Shown here piece by piece: positions 47,778-53,610 of a stretch of 53,610 nucleotides of DNA. The notes beneath the pieces are model-generated. The model saw only the letters and a program-made list of their open reading frames with translations, was not told the DNA's origin and searched no databases. This DNA is from Candidatus Binataceae bacterium (GTDB lineage: Bacteria > Desulfobacterota > Binatia > Binatales > Binataceae). Made by a program: the position numbers and the translations under genes. The stretch covers positions 1-53,610 of the forward strand of contig JADMIL010000017.1 in the NCBI GenBank assembly GCA_015478645.1, in the 5' to 3' direction. How positions within the stretch are numbered: the first letter of the stretch is position 1; every line of letters starts with the position of its first letter.

Positions 47778-48326
47778 ATGGACGCGATGACCCGATGCAG
47801 CCACGGCCATTTCTATGACGCTGCCAAACATAGCTCCTGCCCCTACTGCGGCGCGGCCACCGATATCGAAGGCAAAACGCGGCGTGTGCCGCCGGCCGGC
47901 GCGGTGCAACCGGCGGCTAAACCGGTGCCGGCCCCCGCGGCTGACCCAGGCGTAACGCGCGCGGTCTATCGCGAAGCCGCCACCGGAATCAGCCCGGTCG
48001 TGGGTTGGCTGGTGTGCGTAGCCGGCCCCGACCGCGGTCGCGATTACCGCATCCACGGCGAAAAGAACTTCATCGGCCGTGGCTCCTCGATGGATATCGT
48101 AATCGCGGGTGACGACTCCGTATCTCGCGAAAAACACGCGTCAGTCGCCTACGATCCGAAGAAACGCAACTTCTGGCTCTTGCCCGGTGACGCCGCGGGA
48201 CTGGTCTATCTGAATGAGCAATTGGTCAATATGCCCAGCCCGTTGAAATCGCGGGACATGATCGAGATTGGCAAGACCAAGCTGATGTTCTGGCCATTGT
48301 GTGATGACAATTTTCATTGGGACTAA
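47778..48326 (+). CDS. FHA domain protein with N-terminal zinc ribbon
   Basis: A 182-residue protein. A zinc ribbon at the start has C7, H9, C21 and C24 (RCSHGHFYDAAKHSSCPYCG), as in other bacterial FHA proteins. A Pro/Ala linker follows. The FHA domain (about 75-178) has GRG (100-102) and S114 with SVSREKH, but where S-x-N-G is expected it reads GDAAGLVYLN, so phosphothreonine binding may be altered. It starts seven bases after the upstream stop and its end overlaps the phosphatase gene by about 23 bases. It probably docks the kinase or phosphatase. Confidence 0.82.
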   Translation: MDAMTRCSHGHFYDAAKHSSCPYCGAATDIEGKTRRVPPAGAVQPAAKPVPAPAADPGVTRAVYREAATGISPVVGWLVCVAGPDRGRDYRIHGEKNFIGRGSSMDIVIAGDDSVSREKHASVAYDPKKRNFWLLPGDAAGLVYLNEQLVNMPSPLKSRDMIEIGKTKLMFWPLCDDNFHWD

Positions 48327-49101
48327 CGGACTGTCCTACGCGCCCGGTAATGCCCAGGATGCCGGACGGCGCTCTGAGCAGCAGGACTCGTTCGGTTTCT
48401 CGGATCCCGCCGACCGCGACTTTATGGCCCATGGCGGATTGCTCGCAGTGGTCGCCGACGGCATGGGGGGTCTCGCCCGTGGCGCCGAAGCCAGCCAAAT
48501 CGCGACGCAGAACTTCATCGAGGTATACGCCTCGAAGAACTCGGATGAACCCGTCCCGCAAGCATTGCGGCGCGCGCTCGAAGGAGCCGATCGCGCGGTA
48601 TTCGAGTTCGCTGAGTCGATCGGCCTCAAGAAGGATGTCGGCTCGACACTGGTTGCGGCGGCTTTCGTTGGCAGCGGTCTCTGGTGGGTCTCAATTGGCG
48701 ACAGCGCTCTCTATCTTTTCCGGCGGCCGCGCCTCACTCAACTGAACCATCCGCATACGCTCGCCGCCCGCCTCGAACAGATGGCCGAGCGCGGCGAGAT
48801 CTCGGCGCAAGCCGCGCAAATCGACCCCGACCGCGATGCCCTGACTAGCTATGTCGGCGCCGGCGGCCTGATCGAAGTGGACGCTGCGATGCGGGCGCTT
48901 ACCCTGCTTGCCGGCGATTCCGTGATGCTCTGCACGGACGGACTTTTTCGGGCGCTCGGGCCCGCCGATATTGCCGCCGCACTTGATTCCGCCGGCGACG
49001 GGCAGTCCGCATGCGACGCGCTGATCCGGGAGGCGTTAAGCCGCCAGCTCCCGCATCAGGACAACGTTACCGCGCTCTGCGTCAAGATCGGACAGGCCTA
49101 A
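48304..49101 (+). CDS. PP2C-type Ser/Thr phosphatase
   Basis: A 265-residue metal-dependent phosphatase. Motifs are RSEQQDSFG, VADGMGGLARG (metal-binding Asp and Gly), VSIGDSALYLF, MLCTDGLF and QDNVTALCV, all in the expected order. It removes phosphate from Ser/Thr on island proteins, by inference from linkage to the kinase. The start is ATG 48304, one codon inside a GTG at 48301; either way it overlaps the FHA gene end. The kinase starts at the very next base after its stop. Confidence 0.93.
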   Translation: MTIFIGTNGLSYAPGNAQDAGRRSEQQDSFGFSDPADRDFMAHGGLLAVVADGMGGLARGAEASQIATQNFIEVYASKNSDEPVPQALRRALEGADRAVFEFAESIGLKKDVGSTLVAAAFVGSGLWWVSIGDSALYLFRRPRLTQLNHPHTLAARLEQMAERGEISAQAAQIDPDRDALTSYVGAGGLIEVDAAMRALTLLAGDSVMLCTDGLFRALGPADIAAALDSAGDGQSACDALIREALSRQLPHQDNVTALCVKIGQA

Positions 49102-50859
49102 ATGCAAGGAGCAAGTGGCTTGGATAATCAGGCGCAGCTCTGCATGGGATGCATGAGGAATCGCGGCGATGCGCGAATATGTCCCGATTGCGGTTTTGAT
49201 GAAGCCAACCCGCCAATCGTCGGCTTTCAGCTTCCGCCGCGCACGCTGCTCAATGACCAGTACCTCGTCGGCCGTGCGCTGGGCGCCGGTGGTTTCGCTA
49301 TTACCTATCTGGCCTGGGACCAGAGACTTGCGCGCCGTGTGGCGATCAAGGAATACATGCCTACCGGGCTCGCCAGCCGTACTGGACAGAACAGCCAGTT
49401 GGTGCCGCATACCGGCGTCTCCGGGCAGGACTTTCGCTATGGGCTCGAGCGCTTTCTGGATGAAGCCCGGATGGTCGCCCAGTTTCAGGAACATCCGGGC
49501 ATAATCAGCGTCACTAACTATTTTCCGGCCAATGGCTCGGCCTACCTCGTGATGGAGTATCTCGAGGGCTGCACACTCAAAGAGTATCTGGCGCAACATG
49601 GGGGCCGGCTTTCATTCAATCAGGCGCTTGCCTTGATCACGCCTGCGATGGACGCCCTGCGCGAATTGCATCGCGCCGACGTACTCCACCGCGATATCAG
49701 CCCGGACAATATCTACATCACGGATTCGGGCCTGGTTAAGTTGCTCGATTTCGGCGCCGCACGGCAGGCGCTGCGGGATCGCAGCCAGCGGCTTTCGGTA
49801 ATTCTCAAAGTCGGCTACGCACCCGAAGAGCAATATCGCAGTGCGGGCAAGCAGGGAGCCTGGACCGATGTCTATGCCGTGGGCGCCACCATCTATCATC
49901 TGATTACCGGACAGATCCCTCCGCCTTCGATTGATCGGCTGGCCGACGATCAGATTCAGCTGCCGAGCACGCTCGGCGCCGATATTCCGCCCGCGGCCGA
50001 GGATGCGTTGATGACGGCGCTGGCGGTAAAAGCCGCCCAACGTTACGAGACCATTCAAGATTTTCAGGCGGCGATCGGATTACCAACCTCGGCCACTCTA
50101 CCGAGACGCCAAAGCGCGACTACCGTCTGGAGCCGCCTGCGACGGTCGCCCTGGTTAAAGAATGTCAGGCGTAATCCCTGGGCGCTGCGCGCCGGCGGTG
50201 GCGCCGCACTTGCAATTCTTTTCTTCCTTGGTTTTATGCTGTTCCGGCATAATGGCCCGCCCTACGGCACTAACCTCCCTCCGAATCTCGCTAATCTCTA
50301 CCCCTTTCAACCGGCGCACGCCGGCGAGATTGCACCGCTCAAAGATTCATGGCCACTGCCCGATCTGCCGACCATCGCAATGAAGGCTCGGGCTCGGGCT
50401 CGCAGCTGGTCCGCCGACGCCGAACTCGTTGAAATCAACCTGCAACTGCAACAGTCAGCGGGCTACAAAGATTACGTGCAGACCGAGGATGGCACCGCGC
50501 AGCTTAGGTTCGACTTTTATTCTCCTTCCAAACAGAAAGCGTTGATGATTACACCCAATGCGCCCACGGTTCCCGCCAAGCCCGATGCCGATTCAGACGA
50601 TTCGATGGGTTTCGTTGACTGGGGCAGCAGACGGGCGATTCCGGACAGGTTTCTGGATCTGCCTGAGGCCGTGAGGGAAGCGCAACAAAAGGGTATGCGT
50701 GCCCCGACGATCAGCAGCGCGAGCCTGACCAACAATGCGCAGGGAACGCTATTCGGTGACGACGATATCTCGGGTCTGAAGTGGGAATTAGTACCGCCCT
50801 TCGGGCGGCGCTACATTATCGATGCAAAAAATCCCGACGCGACCGCCAATGGAAATTAG
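49102..50859 (+). CDS. Transmembrane Ser/Thr protein kinase with zinc ribbon
   Basis: A 585-residue protein. N-terminal zinc ribbon: C14-x2-C17 and C27-x2-C30. Kinase domain about 54-325: GAGGFAITYLA (P-loop), K83 in VAIKEYMP, E121, catalytic HRDISPDN (196-203), DFGAAR (216-221) and APEEQY. All catalytic residues are present, so it should be active. One membrane helix at 364-381 (RAGGGAALAILFFLGFML) and an extracytoplasmic domain of about 200 residues with no recognised motif. It senses something outside or is coupled to the channel proteins in the membrane. It begins immediately after the phosphatase stop. Confidence 0.93.
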   Translation: MQGASGLDNQAQLCMGCMRNRGDARICPDCGFDEANPPIVGFQLPPRTLLNDQYLVGRALGAGGFAITYLAWDQRLARRVAIKEYMPTGLASRTGQNSQLVPHTGVSGQDFRYGLERFLDEARMVAQFQEHPGIISVTNYFPANGSAYLVMEYLEGCTLKEYLAQHGGRLSFNQALALITPAMDALRELHRADVLHRDISPDNIYITDSGLVKLLDFGAARQALRDRSQRLSVILKVGYAPEEQYRSAGKQGAWTDVYAVGATIYHLITGQIPPPSIDRLADDQIQLPSTLGADIPPAAEDALMTALAVKAAQRYETIQDFQAAIGLPTSATLPRRQSATTVWSRLRRSPWLKNVRRNPWALRAGGGAALAILFFLGFMLFRHNGPPYGTNLPPNLANLYPFQPAHAGEIAPLKDSWPLPDLPTIAMKARARARSWSADAELVEINLQLQQSAGYKDYVQTEDGTAQLRFDFYSPSKQKALMITPNAPTVPAKPDADSDDSMGFVDWGSRRAIPDRFLDLPEAVREAQQKGMRAPTISSASLTNNAQGTLFGDDDISGLKWELVPPFGRRYIIDAKNPDATANGN

Positions 50860-50888
50860 ACAGAAAAACGGCCTACGGATAAATCTCC

Positions 50889-52325
50889 ATGTGTCAATTG
50901 ATCGCCATAACGATCGCGCTGCTCGCGATGGTGCTTCCCGCAGTCGCTCAGGACCAGTTCAACGTCAACACTAATCCCGCCTCCGCCAATTCAACCTCGG
51001 CGAGTTGCATGACGGCCTACGAAGCGGAGATAGAAAAACTGCGCGAGCAGGAGGCTCAGGCGCAGGGACAGTTCAGAAAAGATATAGTCGATTGTAATCA
51101 TGACACTAGCTGCATCAACGCGGCTATAAAAAAAGGCGAGCCGGTTGAGATCGAAATACAAAAGGGTCAGATCGACGCGGAAGCCACCCGGCAGATCTGT
51201 GACAATCATGTGCATCTTGCAGAGGCGATCGCGTTCAACGCTAAGAACAACCCCGATCCGTGTCAGGCTCAGTACGATCAAACCTTGGGTGGGTTGAGTG
51301 ATCAGAACATTTTAGCCGAGGCTCAAATCAGGAAGGGCAGCGTGGATTGTCGTGACCCATCATATTCCGGCGATTCTGGCGTTTGCGAAGCTGCCATTCA
51401 GAAAAGATTTACGCCAGTCCTCCAGAAGATAACCAACGGCCAAACCGACGCCAGCACCAACAAAACCATATGCGAGGATCGAATAGAACTTGCGCAAAGC
51501 GAGAGCCGATCGTCCGCCAACGGAGAGCCTCCAGCCGCGGCTGAAGCGCCCAACGTCGGGCCGACTACCTCTACGAGACTTAGCGGAGGTGTGTCAGAAA
51601 ATGCTCCGCCGCCAGGCGCGACCGCGTCGACTGGCAACAATTCGGGGTCGACGGCAACCCCCGCGAAAGGCACGCCGGAAGTCCCGACGCTCGCGCCGGT
51701 GGCGGGACCGGTCGTAATGCGACCGCTACAGGGAAAGATCAGTAAAAACGCAGTCCGCAACCCGCCCCATCCGCCCGGTCAATCACCTGCCTCGGCCATC
51801 CTTGTTAAAAACCAGGCACGAGGGCATGTGAGTAGTAATTCCGTCACGGGCCAATCCGGGACGACGCAGCGAACCGGTAATGCGGACTCAACGCGTCAGT
51901 TTGATCCGAGGCGGCCGGAAATGGGTGCGCTAGTGCCCCGGAACTTCCCACCCAACCGCCTGCCAGAAGGAATTTATGTCGTCAAGGGTCGCGACGGGCG
52001 TGGTTACGCGATGCCTATCGAGGGTTGTTTACCCGACTCCGGGACGGATCTTGCGCTGGCTAATCTGGGTGCTGTGGCGCTCAAGGCCGCTCTGCGCGCC
52101 TGCACCGCCGGTCTTGGTATCGCAACCGGGCCTCCCTTGCCGAGCATCTCCCATGTTCCGTCCCAGGATGAAATGGTGTGGGTGAACACGACGCGAGGGA
52201 TCATCTGGCGGCAAGGGACGAAATGGGCCGGAAGTACTTCTCGGGGCTTCTGGACAACACTTAACGATGCGATCGCCAACGGATACCGCTTGCCCAAACC
52301 AAATCCAACCGGACTTCCTTGGTAA
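50889..52325 (+). CDS. Secreted protein with a duplicated four-cysteine helical module
   Basis: A 478-residue protein with a signal peptide (LIAITIALLAMVLPAVA). Two homologous modules follow: cysteines at 40, 69, 75, 104 and at 125, 154, 166, 195. In both, the first-second and third-fourth pairs are exactly 29 apart, the middle spacing being 6 or 12. Conserved words are VDC, C-x-AAI and ICxxxxxLA. This suggests a helical hairpin stapled by disulfides. A Pro/Ser/Thr/Gly linker (210-350) leads to a C-terminal domain (LPEGIYVVKGRDGRGYAMPI, GIIWRQGTKWAG). I do not recognise the family. The codons are less GC-biased than the core genes. It is the last gene of the island. Confidence 0.8.
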   Translation: MCQLIAITIALLAMVLPAVAQDQFNVNTNPASANSTSASCMTAYEAEIEKLREQEAQAQGQFRKDIVDCNHDTSCINAAIKKGEPVEIEIQKGQIDAEATRQICDNHVHLAEAIAFNAKNNPDPCQAQYDQTLGGLSDQNILAEAQIRKGSVDCRDPSYSGDSGVCEAAIQKRFTPVLQKITNGQTDASTNKTICEDRIELAQSESRSSANGEPPAAAEAPNVGPTTSTRLSGGVSENAPPPGATASTGNNSGSTATPAKGTPEVPTLAPVAGPVVMRPLQGKISKNAVRNPPHPPGQSPASAILVKNQARGHVSSNSVTGQSGTTQRTGNADSTRQFDPRRPEMGALVPRNFPPNRLPEGIYVVKGRDGRGYAMPIEGCLPDSGTDLALANLGAVALKAALRACTAGLGIATGPPLPSISHVPSQDEMVWVNTTRGIIWRQGTKWAGSTSRGFWTTLNDAIANGYRLPKPNPTGLPW

Positions 52326-52636
52326 CTCGTTTTCTCAATAACGGTTTTCCGACTGCAGTTCGTTAGCCGTCGCAATATATCCGCGCACACGCGGTGTGGG
52401 CGGCGAAATCGAGGTAGCCCGAACATTCGTACATTTTATTTATGGTTGCGTTCCCAATCGGCCTGCATGCCTTCGGGACTTACCAAACGTCCCGCCAGAT
52501 GCTGGGCGGCCATGTTCGTATAGTATGTTTCCTGGCCGGATTGAGTAGTCTGGCGCGATCGAGATCGACGTCGGAAGAGGTGATGTCGGAGTCGCCGCCC
52601 AGCTTTCGCGAGATTCCCGTGCGGTAGGAGTGGATC
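52326..52636. other. Spacer after the island
   Basis: About 310 bp with no convincing gene. A short hairpin CCGCG-CACA-CGCGG is at 52381-52394 without a T tract, so it is not a clear terminator. The right part may belong to the decayed IS3 element. Confidence 0.4.
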
Positions 52637-53159
52637 ATGGAAGGAGGCGGCAGGGGCAAGCGGCGCAGGTTTTCGGCTGAGTACAAGGCCGAGGCGGTGC
52701 GGTAGGTGGGCGCGAGCGGCAAGCGCATCGGCGCGATAGCGCGGGAGCTGGGGCTGGGGCTGGGCGAGACGGCCTTGCGGCGCTGGGTGCGGCAGGGGAG
52801 ATCGACGCCGGAGGTGGTCCGACGGGGGCGTTGACGACCGGCGAACGGGAAGAACTGGGGCAGTTACGGCGCGAGAATCAGCGTCTGCGATCTGTTCTCG
52901 CGCGGGGTAGTGGGCTGGTCGATGAGCTAGGAACGTTATGTTGCGACGACCGTTTGAATCCGCCCAGTACGCGAGCGGGGATTACCCGCAGCAGCTCGCC
53001 AAGCACGGGCTGCGCGGCAGCATGAGCCGGCGCGGCGACTGCTGGGACAACGCGGTTGCCGAGAGTTTCTTTGCCAGCCTCAAGCTCGAACTCGTTTACC
53101 AGGTTCAATGGCGAACCCGCGCCGAGGTACGCACGGTGATTATTGCCACGCATAATTGA
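52637..53159 (+). pseudogene. Degraded IS3-family transposase (OrfA and OrfB remnants)
   Basis: OrfA begins at 52637 with KRRRFSAEYKAEAVR, then a TAG at 52703-52705, after which VGASGKRIGAIARELGLG and LRRWVRQGR continue the helix-turn-helix. A frameshift precedes TTGEREELGQLRRENQRLR (52831 on). The OrfB catalytic core is mostly deleted; only the end remains (SMSRRGDCWDNAVAESFFA, 53025-53085), which holds the last DDE glutamate. It cannot be active. Confidence 0.88.
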
Positions 53160-53404
53160 TTAAACGCAGTGTGCGTCACGGTGGTAAACGATAGCAGACA
53201 TTTCGATAGAGAGACATAGCAATTTAAAGACAGTTCGAGATTGCTGATAAGGGCTATGCTAACCAATTTTACGTTTGCACAAGTCAACACTACATGTTAA
53301 ATCTCTGTTCTGCGAATTGACTTCCATGGAATTTCACTTTTGAATTTGTTGGAACCGGGGCGATGATTGGCTGAGCCGGAGGGAGTTGTTGGGGGGGGGG
53401 ACCG
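53160..53404. promoter_or_regulatory. AT-richer leader before the NusG-like gene, ending in a G10 tract
   Basis: No gene is seen. It should contain the promoter of the antiterminator gene and may hold recruitment sequences. Its last ten bases (53391-53400) are G, four bases before the start codon. The tract thus overlaps the ribosome-binding region. Confidence 0.5.
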
Positions 53405-53610
53405 ATGGCTGCGAGCATGGGGGGGGCGGGTACCCAATGGTACCTGGTGCGGACCAAGGCGGGTGAGGAACGCAGGGCGAACGCGCATCTGATCCACTTT
53501 GCCGACGAAGCATTTTTGCCGCTGATGAAGGCGCAGGTGCGTCGCTACAGCAGGCTAGTCGAAGTTATAGTCCCACTTTTTGCCTGCTACCTATTCGCGA
53601 TGTTCGATTT
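53405..53610 (+). CDS. NusG/RfaH-like transcription antiterminator, 3' end missing
   Basis: The first 68 residues are visible. TQWYLVRTKAGEERRANAHL is the NGN domain start of NusG paralogues, followed by FLPLMKAQVRRYS and VPLFACYLFAMFD, as in RfaH-like factors. Such factors are recruited to long operons, often for polysaccharide synthesis, and prevent early termination. The genes it serves would lie beyond the window. The start is ATG 53405, with a second ATG at 53417. A G8 tract at 53419-53426 is inside the coding sequence just after that second ATG, and a G10 tract precedes the start; slippage in the G8 would frameshift the gene. Confidence 0.82.
   Translation, partial: MAASMGGAGTQWYLVRTKAGEERRANAHLIHFADEAFLPLMKAQVRRYSRLVEVIVPLFACYLFAMFD

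Noticed and set aside
45296-50859. Type VI secretion regulatory module (TagH/PpkA/PppA)
   Set aside because: The FHA, kinase and phosphatase fit, but no Tss structural gene is in the window and the MotA-like channel with paired partners is not part of that module.
52381-52394. Hairpin after the island as a terminator
   Set aside because: The stem is only 5 bp and is not followed by a T tract.

Overview
The window is high-GC DNA from a Gram-negative bacterium. Supporting signs are signal peptides, a periplasm-directed AsmA protein, a YidC with a large periplasmic domain, and 2[Fe-S] and Rrf2 proteins. Gene content and the spacer repeats suggest a soil or sediment lineage near Deltaproteobacteria/Desulfobacterota or Binatota, but the sequence alone does not fix the taxon. 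There are no rRNA, tRNA or CRISPR loci.

Bases 1-26600 are core chromosome around the replication origin. They hold a partial acetylglutamate kinase/synthase-like gene, riboflavin synthase with an Rrf2 regulator, and the origin-type cluster rpmH-rnpA-yidD-yidC-jag. Next come a seven-iron ferredoxin, fumC, a prokaryotic pentameric ligand-gated channel, a GNAT, an MccB-type carboxyltransferase, mutS2, an AsmA protein, a family-4-like uracil-DNA glycosylase and an Smr protein. They are followed by a split F0 ATP synthase set (atpE; atpB-atpI-atpZ) behind hemL, then dnaA and dnaN with origin-like signals. The rnpA gene has no ATG, GTG or TTG start after rpmH, so it begins either at a CTG overlapping the rpmH stop or inside a nested overlap.

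Bases 26600-36600 carry scattered metabolic genes: an ArnT/PMT-like glycosyltransferase, a DUF255 thioredoxin-like protein, an EEP-family enzyme, an orphan type III polyketide synthase, a delta-9-type desaturase with a hairpin over its start, an RRM protein, PhoU and an integral membrane protein. Bases 36765-42377 are a minus-strand cluster of DUF4331 protein, TPR protein, NicO/RcnA-like and NiCoT-like transporters, probably a nickel/cobalt handling operon.

The most interesting part is 45296-52325, a tightly packed plus-strand island bounded by degraded insertion sequences (IS1380-like on the left, IS3-like on the right). It encodes an FHA protein, a MotA/TolQ/ExbB-type channel, two paralogous MotB/ExbD-like single-pass proteins, a second FHA protein, a PP2C phosphatase, a transmembrane Ser/Thr kinase and a secreted protein with a duplicated four-cysteine module. 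Three of the cytoplasmic components carry zinc ribbons. I infer an ion-motive-force-driven envelope machine switched by Ser/Thr phosphorylation. I do not recognise it as a characterised system. The window ends in the start of a NusG/RfaH-like antiterminator with G10 and G8 tracts at its start, a candidate phase-variable switch for a downstream operon.

Short dispersed repeats and one TA-flanked miniature element sit in many spacers.
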